A stretch of DNA of 64,000 nucleotides. It comes from Bacillota bacterium (GTDB taxonomy: Bacteria; Bacillota; Clostridia; Christensenellales; Aristaeellaceae). Positions 35,124 through 44,040 of the stretch are shown here, one piece after another. Under the pieces are notes generated by a model. It was not told the DNA's origin and did no database searches. It worked only from the letters and a program-made list of their open reading frames with translations. Position numbers and translations under genes: made by a program. The first letter of the stretch is position 1. The number at the start of each line of letters is the position of its first letter. Location of the stretch: assembly GCA_023411375.1 (NCBI GenBank), contig JAEYOW010000022.1, forward strand, positions 6,096-70,095, written 5' to 3'.

Positions 35124-35135
35124 GAGTGGGAATGA
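35124..35135 (+). repeat. Candidate attR core
   Basis: GAGTGGGAATGA differs from the guaA end by two bases. It marks the probable right boundary of the element. Confidence 0.45.
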
Positions 35136-35299
35136 TAATTCAGGCGCCCTTGCATCTGTGAAGGCCCTGAAATTTCAGGGATTTCGTGGCCTTTTAGCCG
35201 GCTTAAAATTGTTTGCTTGTTTGGGTACAGGGAGCGGACCGTCTTCATCGTAGTCTGCGGCCAAGACGTTCCGCAATGAATAGCGATGAGAAGCCTGCT

Positions 35300-35531
35300 T
35301 TGACCAGCGGGGGTGGAACCGCTTTATCGAAAAACACAAGCCTCGGTTCGCAGCAGGGTAGAGCATCCGTTCCGTTTTGTCGGGGTACAAAGTGTATTCC
35401 GAAGGACTGGCGATCGTGGAATGGAGAAGAAGCTCAACCGCTTGCTTGCGGCAAACGGTATTCCTTGGCGCAAGCAGGAGGGCCTTATTCGCCTTGGGGA
35501 GAGATTCTTGGTTTACGCAGTGGTTTCTTAA
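35300..35531 (+). pseudogene. Remnant of an IS5-family transposase C-terminus
   Basis: The frame around 35340-35460 reads TQASVRSRVEHPFRFVGVQS, then FRRTGDRGMEKKLNRLLA. This matches the C-terminal signature of IS5-group DDE transposases (R-x-VEHPFR and the YRG-x-x-K-N-x-x-x-L pattern). The rest of the gene is missing or shifted. It separates the integrative element from the kinase island. Confidence 0.7.
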
Positions 35532-35554
35532 CGGGCTGCCGCCAAGTGCATTGC

Positions 35555-37075
35555 TTATTCTGTTTTGTAGGGGATTTTGCTGTATTTGGCAAATTGGACT
35601 GCGTAAGTGTTGGCGCTATCAATGAGGAGGGTTAGGCTCATGCAGTTGTTAAACGCCCAACCACCGATGCTGGTTACGCTGTCCGGAATGGTTACCTTAG
35701 TTAGGGTCGTGCAGCCGCTAAACGCACTATCGCCAATGCTGGTTACGCTGTCCGGAATGGTTACCTGGGTTAGGCTCGTGCAGTAGGCAAACGCTTCCAT
35801 GCCGATGCTGGTTAGCATATATCCATTGATTGCTTCCGGTACGGTTAAATTTTTGTCATGGCCGACATACCCGATAAGTGTTGCCGTGCCGTCAAAATAC
35901 AGCGTATACTCACAGTTGCCTTCGCGTACGGTCGCCACAACCCCCAAGCCAACCCACACTCCAATCACTAGAACAACGCAGGCCAACGCGGCCGGCAAAA
36001 CCCATTTGCGGCCAAAGCGCCGGTTATGTCTGTGTTCATTGACGTTTTTCTCCGAGGGCGCTTTTTGATTGGGCTTCTTTTCCACAGGCGTTTTTTCGCT
36101 GCATGCCTCAAATGCTTCCCGCAAGGCTTGTATAGAGGGATAGCGTTCCTTTGCAACCGTCGCCATGCCTTTGAGCAGTACCTTTTCCTGCTCCATACCA
36201 ATGTCCGCACCCTGCCCGCTTGGAGGAATCAGCTTATCCTCCCCCAGGAAAATATCCAGCGAGTGCGGCGGTTTTTTGCCGCAGATGCACGCGTATATGG
36301 TGGCGCACAGCGCGTACTCGTCCGTCGCGGGCCTTGCTCGCTCCTGCCGCTGTACTGCTCCACCGGCGCAAAGCCATGCTTTAGATTAACTGAAAACGTA
36401 TGCTTTTGCCCGTCGTTTTGGAAGGCCCGCGCCGCGCCAAAATCCAGCAGAATTGGCCGCCCATCCGCCGTGATGATGATGTTATCCGGGCTGATGTCAC
36501 GATGGATAATGCCGAGCTTATGTACCGTTGACAGCTGCTCCATAAGGGGGGGCGAGCAGTTGATAGGTCTCGATGAAGCTCATTTTTCCGTTGGATTCAC
36601 GGATATGATTCAACAGCGTTTTGCCCTCCACAAAATCCATCACAATATAAGCTGTGCCATGCTCCTGAAAATAGTCCCGCACATGCACAATCGCCCTGCA
36701 TGTGTTTAGCTTGGCCAGCACCTGCGCCTCCTTAATAAACTTTTCGCGCCCATGCGAGAAAAACGCGGCGTCTCGTTCGGTGTTTGGAATTACGGACCGG
36801 TCGCTGGTGGCGGTGCGGCTGGCAAATCCCATGGGAAAATATTCCTTGATGGCAACCTTGATTTGCAGATTTAAATCAAGGCCGATATAGGTAATGCCAA
36901 ACCCACCCTGTCCAATGGCCTGATCCACCAAATATTTTCCGGCCAGTACGGTATGGGGCAAATGGCTGGGGTTTTCTTGCCGATCCGCATAGTCGAAGTG
37001 GCAATGAGCGCAGATTGTCGCGCTTTCCGGGAGTGGTTCCATGCAGTGAATGCAATACCGTTGCTTTTCTGACAT
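35555..37075 (-). pseudogene. Zinc-ribbon Ser/Thr kinase with LRR_5 tail, two frameshifts
   Basis: Three frames join into one kinase like its neighbours. 37075-36518 holds the zinc ribbon (CIHCMEPLPES, CAHC), Gly loop GQGGFGITYIG and VAIKEYFP. 36543-36229 holds HRDISPDN and LLDFGAAR. 36196-35555 holds the end of the kinase, one membrane helix and LRR_5 repeats (VTIPDSVTSIGDSAFSGC type, encoded by near-identical 69-bp DNA units at about 35632-35838). The first shift is at a run of seven G (plus 36546-36552), where six would restore frame; the second is near 36330. A GAGGTG ribosome site precedes ATG 37075. It is the last gene of the island. Confidence 0.8.
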
Positions 37076-37113
37076 TTGACCGCACCTCGTTTAATTATGG
37101 TATAAGCGTGTGA

Positions 37114-38391
37114 TTATGCCTGAATTTCAAAGGTTGTTCCTTTGTTTCCCAAATAAAAGCGGCTACCCGCCGCTAGGGTGACCGGGTGCCCCGAGGGGAG
37201 GCGGGTGCCATCCATTAAATAGGTTCCGGCGGTTGAATGATTGTCATATAGAACCACATGATTTTCCCGCAGAACAAGGGTGCAGTGATTCCGGCTGACT
37301 CCCGGTGTGGATGGCGGAAAAACCAAAGAGCAGGTTTTGCCGTCGCGCCCAATACGAATTGTGGATTGGATAGCAATGCGTTTGCCTGCATAAAAGCCCT
37401 TAACTCCATACAAATAAACGTTGGCCCCGACTGAAATCGTTATCGGTTGTCCTTCACCAGAAATAGCAAGCACTTGCTGTAGGCCAAGTAGGATGATATG
37501 TAATAGCAACATCCATCCAACGGATGTTAGAATAACATACTTAACATCGATAAATAGCGGAATCGGCAAGAGCTCGAAATCCATGTTCCAAACCATATGA
37601 AGCAGCATAGCGACGCCAAAGTATTTAAGAAAGCGGGAGTCAAAATAGTGCTTGCTCTGCAAGGGCTGATTGCCTTTGACGATTGCAAGCGCACCTCCAT
37701 ACAGAGCCGCCCAAAGCACATGCCCACCCGGGGAAAGAAGGCCCCTGTCCAGTAAAACGCCAATATTGCTTCGAACAAAATAACCCATGGTTTCAAACGC
37801 GGAGAATCCCGCCCCAACGGCGCCCCCAACTAAAACGCCATTTAAGATATAGCGACGTTTGGACTTTCTTAAAAAAAGGGATAGAGCAATCAACTTTGCC
37901 GGTTCTTCTGCAAAAGGCGCTAAATATGCTCCTCCGCGTTTCTCTATGATAGGGTTGAGGATGATGGTAAACAGCAGCGCTAAAATTCCGCCGGCCAACG
38001 CCATACCAATAACGTTATAGATGGAAATATTGCGGGGTACATTCAACTCAAAGTAGAAAAAGAGCACTGCAAAAGGAACCACAAAAGCGCCCAGAAATGC
38101 AATAGGAACCAGGAAAAAGTCTGAATAGCCTGGAAAATACTCCATGATCAGCCACAGCAGGCCTACAAGCAAAAGCCCAAAGCCCAAAATACGCGCAAAC
38201 AACCAGGGCTTTTGCCAACTATTCAGCATGTTAGCGTTGTTTCCCGCATCCCGCGCAGTTCCCGCCAGGAGAATTTTCTCACAATCATCTTTATGATGAG
38301 GCTTGAACACTGCCGAAAATAAGCTCTTCAGTTTTAGGCTCGATTGCTTTGCTTTGTAATAAAAGGTATCATTCGAATTTTGATTTCCCAT
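37114..38391 (-). CDS. PrsW-like intramembrane protease fused to an FHA domain
   Basis: The 425-residue protein has about eight membrane helices carrying PrsW-family motifs: EEPAK, SAFETMGY, GGHVLWAALYG and LLHMVWN, with the paired Glu and later His residues expected of this intramembrane protease group. The last 100 residues form an FHA domain (IGRDGKTCSLVFPP, GVSRNHC, STAGTY) that should bind phosphothreonine. PrsW enzymes cut membrane anti-sigma factors; here the FHA module suggests recruitment to a kinase or its target. GGAGG lies 7 nt before the ATG. It sits between the frameshifted kinase and the VWA-FHA gene in one minus-strand run. Confidence 0.85.
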   Translation of the reverse strand: MGNQNSNDTFYYKAKQSSLKLKSLFSAVFKPHHKDDCEKILLAGTARDAGNNANMLNSWQKPWLFARILGFGLLLVGLLWLIMEYFPGYSDFFLVPIAFLGAFVVPFAVLFFYFELNVPRNISIYNVIGMALAGGILALLFTIILNPIIEKRGGAYLAPFAEEPAKLIALSLFLRKSKRRYILNGVLVGGAVGAGFSAFETMGYFVRSNIGVLLDRGLLSPGGHVLWAALYGGALAIVKGNQPLQSKHYFDSRFLKYFGVAMLLHMVWNMDFELLPIPLFIDVKYVILTSVGWMLLLHIILLGLQQVLAISGEGQPITISVGANVYLYGVKGFYAGKRIAIQSTIRIGRDGKTCSLVFPPSTPGVSRNHCTLVLRENHVVLYDNHSTAGTYLMDGTRLPSGHPVTLAAGSRFYLGNKGTTFEIQA

Positions 38392-38463
38392 AAGCGCGCC
38401 TCCAAAGGTGAGCGGAAAGCAGCCGGTTATGCAAAACTGGCTGCTTTCCGCTGCTTGGGCAAA

Positions 38464-40044
38464 TTACATGTACCACCAGGTAATAATGAAAACGGAGGTG
38501 CCTATTTGAATGTTATCGTTTTGATGCAATTGAATCTCACTGGTGATTCTGTTATTATTCACCTTTGTCCCGTTTCTGGAATTCTGATCTTCAATCAGCA
38601 TCAACCCATCGCGCCATTTAAGCATAAGCTGCCGTTCGGAGATGGATTTATCCCCATTATCCAGCGCCAGCTGTGTACTCTTTCCAGGCCGCCCAACCAA
38701 AAGGGTTTCATCCATTGCGCTTTCAAAATTCCGGCCGGTTCCCGCATCCTTCAATCGAACATGCAACGATTTACGAATGGCGACAGTTTCTTCACGCTCT
38801 TCCTCTTGCTGGGTCTGCTCCAGTTCCAGTCCTTGCGTTTGATCCTCAATCGGGGTTTTGACCTTGACTTTCTTGTTTTTTCGCGAGGAAATAAGCACAA
38901 TCAAGAGAACAACCAATACCACTATGCCCGCTACAATTGCGATGCTAATGACAGCGTTTTCCATAAACGCCGTTTTAACCTGTTCCCAAAAGCTTGGAGG
39001 AGTGACGATGTCGATAGCATCGGACGAGTCGGCGGTGTCGGTACCCGATGAATCAACAGTATTTTCAGGCGTTGGTTGCGGTGTATCAGTAGGAACGGGA
39101 ACCAACTGCGTTAGGGTACTGACAGGAATACTCATTTCATCAATCATTACTTTTCCCGCGTTGGTTGTAAAGCTTACAGACAAAGCCGCATCGGTCTGGA
39201 AGCTTTGTCCGCCGGCGGGGAGCATGTTGAGCAGATAGAACGCGGCTTCATTGTCTGCAATCGATTGCGAAATCTCGGATGCACTCATGCTATCTCTCAG
39301 TCCCCAAACAAAATCAATGCCGCCCTTTGCGTTGCGCGCCAACACGCCCAAAGCGGTTGCTTTATTACGAAGGTTTTGATTGTTGCTGTCCGTTACCATA
39401 GCAACGGTATAAATACACATATCGCTTACGGCGGCTTTGGCTTCCACCTCCTCCTGCGTGCGGGTTCCGGTGGAGTCATTTCCAGCGGAAAGCACAACCA
39501 GGCAACCGCGATTCTTTGCGTTGGCATCGATTTGCTGATTGTCAACAGCATCAACAATCCCCTCATAAAGAAAATTGTTGTTTTGCAGCTTTTCCGCCCC
39601 ATCAATCTGCCGGAAAAGGCTTTCTTTATCGGACGATAATACAATAGAGCCTGCGTTTTCTTGCGTAAGAATTACCGCGGCATTGTCGTTGGCCCCCATT
39701 TGGTTGACAATCTCATGCGCGATTTGACGGGCGTCCTTTAGTGCGTTGGCATTCATCCTTCTCGAGGTATCTATCACGATATAATAGCTTGTGCCGTAAT
39801 CAGCTTTTGATAACGCGGTGAGCGTCAATTGCTCTACGGGCTGTAAGCCGAGTGTCGCGGAAAAGTTGTCGGCTTCGATACGGCTCGTATCATCCGCATA
39901 GACCAACACCTTTAGCTCCTCATTTTGAACGGAGGACTTAACGATTTGGAAATAAACTCCACCTGCCGCGCTGGCACTGACAGCAATACATAAGACGAAC
40001 ATAAACACAAGCGAGATTGATAAAAATCTGCATATTTTTTTCAT
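38464..40044 (-). CDS. Secreted/membrane VWA-domain protein with cytoplasmic FHA domain
   Basis: The 526-residue protein has a signal peptide (1-27), then an extracytoplasmic VWA-like domain (about 85-260) whose MIDAS reads DTSRRM rather than DxSxS. A Pro/Thr linker (VPTDTPQPTPENT), a membrane helix (about 365-387) and a cytoplasmic FHA domain (LVGRPGKST, NSRNGTKVNN) follow. In the FHA the usual SxxH is SERQ, so the conserved His is absent. The topology links an outside adhesion or sensing module to an inside phosphothreonine reader. It overlaps the upstream kinase by ATGA (40041-40044). Confidence 0.82.
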   Translation of the reverse strand: MKKICRFLSISLVFMFVLCIAVSASAAGGVYFQIVKSSVQNEELKVLVYADDTSRIEADNFSATLGLQPVEQLTLTALSKADYGTSYYIVIDTSRRMNANALKDARQIAHEIVNQMGANDNAAVILTQENAGSIVLSSDKESLFRQIDGAEKLQNNNFLYEGIVDAVDNQQIDANAKNRGCLVVLSAGNDSTGTRTQEEVEAKAAVSDMCIYTVAMVTDSNNQNLRNKATALGVLARNAKGGIDFVWGLRDSMSASEISQSIADNEAAFYLLNMLPAGGQSFQTDAALSVSFTTNAGKVMIDEMSIPVSTLTQLVPVPTDTPQPTPENTVDSSGTDTADSSDAIDIVTPPSFWEQVKTAFMENAVISIAIVAGIVVLVVLLIVLISSRKNKKVKVKTPIEDQTQGLELEQTQQEEEREETVAIRKSLHVRLKDAGTGRNFESAMDETLLVGRPGKSTQLALDNGDKSISERQLMLKWRDGLMLIEDQNSRNGTKVNNNRITSEIQLHQNDNIQIGTSVFIITWWYM

Positions 40045-41870
40045 TGCGTATTCTTGCTCCTTTTGATTAACATCATTTTTTCCCGTCCAATCCGAAATTG
40101 CTCCCCGTCATGCAAGACATATTGTGCACTTTGTGGTATGGGCTTCCCCGTGCTTTCCAGAACGACACCCTCTAAGCCACCCCAATCCTCAATGGATACC
40201 AATCCCTCTGGTGTAATTCCAATGGCGCAATGAATGCGGCTTACTCCGGTTGTGTTTGGCGGAAACACCAGATTGCATTTTCCAGCGTCTCTTCCCAGAA
40301 TGCAACCTCCTTCGTCCAGCGGGACAATCATACCGGCATAGCATCCTTCCAGCATTTGCAATGCCCATGCTTCTTTGAGTCGCGCACGCTGTGGCACATC
40401 GTCCTTATCGACCAACTCATATCCGCATAATTGATCCGGCAGGGAGCGGTTCCATCGGCCTGACAAATTCATTGCCAGGCTTGTCGCTGCCATTGGCGGG
40501 AACAGCGCAAATGCGTTCCGTAATAACAGCCCCCCAACAGAAAACCCGTCTTTCTTTTGAGAAATCAGTCTTTGGCGCAACAGGATTTCGCCTGGAGAAG
40601 CGTGGAAATCGCTGATTTGCAGAGCGGTGTTTAGCAACACGCCAATGGAAAATCCGTAAAGCAGATATTCCCACGAACCTGTGATACAGGCGAGCAGCGC
40701 AGGAAGCCCTTGGAAGATCGCCAAATCGAGCAGCATTGCATAGAAAGGCGCTTTGTGAGTGGATTTTAATTGTAATGCAGACTCGGGTTTGACAACGTTT
40801 TGCAACGGCTTTTGATCTGGAATTTTACCGGGTTTGATGTTGGGATACTTGGCATACATAGCAGTCTGCTCAGCTATGGGCAGCACGCTGATAAGAGCGT
40901 CAGCAAATTCCAACATTGTAGTAAAGCGTTCTGTTGGCTGTAAAGCCATTGCTTTGAATATAACTGCTTGTTGCTGGGGTGTACACTTTGCCGAACTGTC
41001 TGCCGGTGAAAGCAAGGAAGAACCTGTGATGCGCTCCTGTGCGGAAATGGGAGGCTTCCCCAGCAAACAGCGGTACATTGTAGCGCCAAAAGCATAGACA
41101 TCACTCCATGTCCCTTGGTTTTCCCCTTTGCGCGAATTTGTGAACTGCTCAATCGGTGCATAGCGCATTTTCAACAATGGTGTAAAAGACACGGAAATGT
41201 TGCTATAGGCAGCGCGGGCCGAACCAAAATCGATCAGCTTGGCTGAAATTCCATCCCCATCCTTTCCGTCGCAAATATAAATGTTGTCTGGACTGATGTC
41301 GCGGTGCAATATACCCAGCGCGTGTACTTTAGCCAATCCCACCACAACCGGCATTAGCAATACAAGCATTTCTTTGTAACTGATCCGGCTGTTTTTTTGG
41401 CTGGAAAGGTAACGCAGCAGATCCATACCTTCCAAAAATGGCATCACATAATAGGCGGTGTTATTTGCATCAAAACTGTCAACGCACTGGCATACCTCGG
41501 GAATGCCGTGTAATGCCTTGAGCGCTTCGACCTCGATATGGAAATGCTTCAGGCCATAAGTAAATGGTTCTGGGTTGACACAGCTGAGGGTAAGCCGGCC
41601 GTTTTCTCTGGTACAATCGTTACTTGGCATGTATTCCTTGACGACAACCCGTTGATCAAGTTGTAAATCAAGGGCCAGGTATGTTACTCCATACCCACCG
41701 CACCCAAGCATGTTTCCGATCAGGTAGCGCCCGTTTAAAATGGTTTTGATCGGCATGGCTCTGATATTGTCTTGCTTGAATGTACACGGAGAATGGCAGT
41801 GGGGACAAACACTTGGTTGGCTATCATGCACTTGCATACAGTGGTAGCAAACTTGATTCGGATCAATCAT
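40041..41870 (-). CDS. Ser/Thr kinase with zinc ribbon, membrane (RDD-like) region and FHA domain
   Basis: About 609 residues: zinc ribbon (CYHCMQ, CPHC), then kinase domain with Gly loop GCGGYGVTYLA, VVVKEYMP, catalytic HRDISPDN and LIDFGSAR. A region with three or four hydrophobic segments resembling RDD transmembrane domains follows (about 370-480). It ends in an FHA domain (ILGRDAGKCNLVFPP, GVSRIHC). Its Gly loop and activation segment differ from the other kinases (PLLKMRYAPIEQF rather than NLKHGYAPPEQY), so it may act at a different level. The start is ATG 41870, or 41882 in the same frame. Confidence 0.87.
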   Translation of the reverse strand: MIDPNQVCYHCMQVHDSQPSVCPHCHSPCTFKQDNIRAMPIKTILNGRYLIGNMLGCGGYGVTYLALDLQLDQRVVVKEYMPSNDCTRENGRLTLSCVNPEPFTYGLKHFHIEVEALKALHGIPEVCQCVDSFDANNTAYYVMPFLEGMDLLRYLSSQKNSRISYKEMLVLLMPVVVGLAKVHALGILHRDISPDNIYICDGKDGDGISAKLIDFGSARAAYSNISVSFTPLLKMRYAPIEQFTNSRKGENQGTWSDVYAFGATMYRCLLGKPPISAQERITGSSLLSPADSSAKCTPQQQAVIFKAMALQPTERFTTMLEFADALISVLPIAEQTAMYAKYPNIKPGKIPDQKPLQNVVKPESALQLKSTHKAPFYAMLLDLAIFQGLPALLACITGSWEYLLYGFSIGVLLNTALQISDFHASPGEILLRQRLISQKKDGFSVGGLLLRNAFALFPPMAATSLAMNLSGRWNRSLPDQLCGYELVDKDDVPQRARLKEAWALQMLEGCYAGMIVPLDEGGCILGRDAGKCNLVFPPNTTGVSRIHCAIGITPEGLVSIEDWGGLEGVVLESTGKPIPQSAQYVLHDGEQFRIGREKMMLIKRSKNTQ

Positions 41871-41906
41871 GATCTGGCGCATCTCCCTCTTGTGGTTGCG
41901 TTCGGC

Positions 41907-42563
41907 CTACATTTCCTTGTTCCACACAAACCGGTCGCCGCAGAATGGTACAAAAACAAAAGTGCTCTGCCCAATCTCCAGTTGGTCAAAGGATTCCAGC
42001 TTGGCGCTGTTCAGCAATGGATTCTCATTATGGTATGTTACGTTTTTGCTCTCGCCAGCCGTCACAAAGAATTGATTGTGCTTTATATCATAAGTGATTT
42101 TTAGATGCTTGTTGGAGGTGACCTGAAAATCTTTTGACAGGCAAATATCCGAATGTATATCTCGCCCCACAAAGTTATTGTTTGGATAAATGACGAATGA
42201 TTGTCCCAAAAATAATCCCTTCGTGCATACCAGCCATCCGACTGTGGGGCGAATATTGGCTTCGGTTTGTTGACCATTATCCATATCAGGTGCGAATAGT
42301 GTTGGCGCAGGCGTAGTATGCCCGCCTAATTCGTCCTCGTCCACGGGTTGGGTTGGCTGTAGGCTTACCGTTTCGTCGCGCCTCTGATCACCCATTGGCA
42401 CTGTTTGCCCATAAGGATTCGAGGGATTGTTTTGCCACCCTTGAGAGGCGGCGTTATCCCGCAAACGGTCCACGCCTCCTGTCGCGCCATCGCAAATCGG
42501 GCAAGAAGGATACATGGATGGGTCCCAATAGTGTCCATTCTCGCATTTGTTTAAGGTTGTCAT
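41907..42563 (-). CDS. Zinc-ribbon FHA protein
   Basis: The 218-residue soluble protein has an N-terminal CxxGH...CPIC zinc knuckle (CENGHYWDPSMYPSCPIC), a Pro/Gln/Thr-rich linker of about 80 residues with possible phospho-acceptor Thr (DETVSLQPTQP), and a C-terminal FHA-like domain (FVGRDIHSDICL, TSNKHLKI). With no catalytic domain it is a likely phospho-dependent adaptor, comparable in role to the Fha scaffold of type VI secretion or the GarA type of kinase substrate. AAGGAAG precedes the ATG. Confidence 0.8.
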   Translation of the reverse strand: MTTLNKCENGHYWDPSMYPSCPICDGATGGVDRLRDNAASQGWQNNPSNPYGQTVPMGDQRRDETVSLQPTQPVDEDELGGHTTPAPTLFAPDMDNGQQTEANIRPTVGWLVCTKGLFLGQSFVIYPNNNFVGRDIHSDICLSKDFQVTSNKHLKITYDIKHNQFFVTAGESKNVTYHNENPLLNSAKLESFDQLEIGQSTFVFVPFCGDRFVWNKEM

Positions 42564-42605
42564 TTTTCATTCTTCCTTTCAAATCGTAATATTTTTGATT
42601 GCTGC

Positions 42606-44018
42606 TTACTGGATGGTAAACGTGTTTTGCTCCGAACCAACAGAAATGGCTTCCCCACGATGAATGACGACCCGTTGACGCTGGGGCAGCTTGCGGGTGC
42701 CGTTGAACGTACCATAGGTGGAACCAAGGTCTTCCAGTGTCACCTGCTTTCCATCAAAGTATACCGTACAGTGCTCTTTGCTCACTCCCTTTGCGGTAGG
42801 TGGGAATATCACCTGGCAGCTTGAGGCGTTTCGACCTATGGTAAGCCTGGAAGTAAGCTCGTAACGTCTGGACGCCAAATCGCCCTTTACCCATACCAAA
42901 ACGCGGTGGTTAGCTTGCGCAGGACGGGTGGGATTAAGCGGGCCGGCAGGCGCCTCTTTTTTTCGCAGCTTGGGTAAAACCAAGACGGCGGATATGCCAA
43001 TGATTCCAAGCGCCACGATCGCCGTTACAACCACCAACGCCGTTTGATTTTCGGGGGTAGGAGTGGGGGCTTCTGTGATTTGCGGGGTAACTTGCGGGGT
43101 TTCGGTGGATATGGGCGCGGATGCCTCCGACACGGAAGCTAAGCCATAGGGGATTTCCATACGATCGAGCGCCGCGATAATCTCATCGCTGGCCACGGCA
43201 AAATTCGCGTTTTGGATGCTCGTATCGGCTTTTACTGAAAACGTAGGCATACCAACAACATAGCCGTTTGCGTCAATCAACGCGCCTCCTGAGTTGCCGC
43301 CATTGATAGGTGCGTTTATTTGCACAAACTTGCAAGCGTCGTTTTCGGCCAACCGGCTCACGGTGCCGTCGGTCACTGTCATGCTGTCAGGATCCGACCG
43401 CAGCCGTTCGCTGTCCGCGGTCGTGGTAACGTAATCTGAAATACCGGGAAAACCGATGCAAAAAATGGGTTCTCCCTGGCTTACGTCGGCGCTGGAACGA
43501 AAGGTTGCGGGCACCCGTTTTGTGCTTTGATTCGGCAATTTGATGATGGCCATGTCCTTCGACACAGCATCGGCGCCAAAATCCTTCACAACGCTCACTT
43601 CAACCATGTCGTTGATATCATTAAAAACAATGTAGTAGCGTACCGTGAATGTTGAGCTTTTATAAATCTCTGTCACCAGCTCCTCCAGCGGCATGTCTAT
43701 TTCCAAGCTCTTGGCGACAGCAATGCAAATATCAATAAAGTCTTCCTCGTCATAATTGACCACATGACTGTTTGTTACAAAGAACTCTACCGGTTGCCCC
43801 GGTTTGCCCAGCGCAACGGCGCTACCCCCGCCCGCTGCGACTTCCTTTTCGCTAAAATTCAAAACAGGGCATGTCATATATATTGACGAATACACGCGCG
43901 CAACGGATTGCTTGCCGATGTCAACCACAGAGGTTGCCAGGCCAATACTTTGTATGCAGATAAACAACCCCGCCAACAAGCAACACAGAACCCTCCGACT
44001 TCTTTTTAACCCAAACAT
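42606..44018 (-). CDS. Membrane-anchored trypsin-like serine protease with FHA domain
   Basis: The 470-residue protein starts with a signal sequence (1-29) and an extracytoplasmic S1/HtrA-like protease. The triad is visible: His in VTNSHVV, Asp in KDMAIIKL and Ser in NGGNSGGAL. A Thr/Pro linker and a membrane helix (about 325-348) follow, then a cytoplasmic FHA domain (TIGRNASSCQVIFPP, GVSKEHC, STYGTFNG). No PDZ domain is present. Protease outside and phosphothreonine reader inside makes it a candidate transducer controlled by the kinases. GGGGGAG lies 5 nt before the ATG. Confidence 0.87.
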   Translation of the reverse strand: MFGLKRSRRVLCCLLAGLFICIQSIGLATSVVDIGKQSVARVYSSIYMTCPVLNFSEKEVAAGGGSAVALGKPGQPVEFFVTNSHVVNYDEEDFIDICIAVAKSLEIDMPLEELVTEIYKSSTFTVRYYIVFNDINDMVEVSVVKDFGADAVSKDMAIIKLPNQSTKRVPATFRSSADVSQGEPIFCIGFPGISDYVTTTADSERLRSDPDSMTVTDGTVSRLAENDACKFVQINAPINGGNSGGALIDANGYVVGMPTFSVKADTSIQNANFAVASDEIIAALDRMEIPYGLASVSEASAPISTETPQVTPQITEAPTPTPENQTALVVVTAIVALGIIGISAVLVLPKLRKKEAPAGPLNPTRPAQANHRVLVWVKGDLASRRYELTSRLTIGRNASSCQVIFPPTAKGVSKEHCTVYFDGKQVTLEDLGSTYGTFNGTRKLPQRQRVVIHRGEAISVGSEQNTFTIQ

Positions 44019-44040
44019 ATCCGCTCCCCCTCTTTCGTTC

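Larger units (their letters stand above)
23666..35135. mobile_element. Integrative element inserted at the 3' end of guaA
   Basis: The element begins in the last codons of guaA, a known tyrosine-integrase target, and is about 11.5 kb. Modules in order are repressor, excisionase, integrase, MobC-like, RepA-like, then cargo (type III R-M, an unknown gene, toxin-antitoxin). Similar 12-bp sequences at 23666-23677 and 35124-35135 are the candidate attachment sites. No relaxase, coupling protein or secretion genes are seen, so it is at most mobilisable and may be stuck because repA is disrupted. The boundaries are inferred. Confidence 0.75.

Noticed and set aside
35213..35635. 140-codon plus-strand frame
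   Set aside because: Only a short part in another frame matches an IS5-type transposase end. The long frame itself has no protein-like character.
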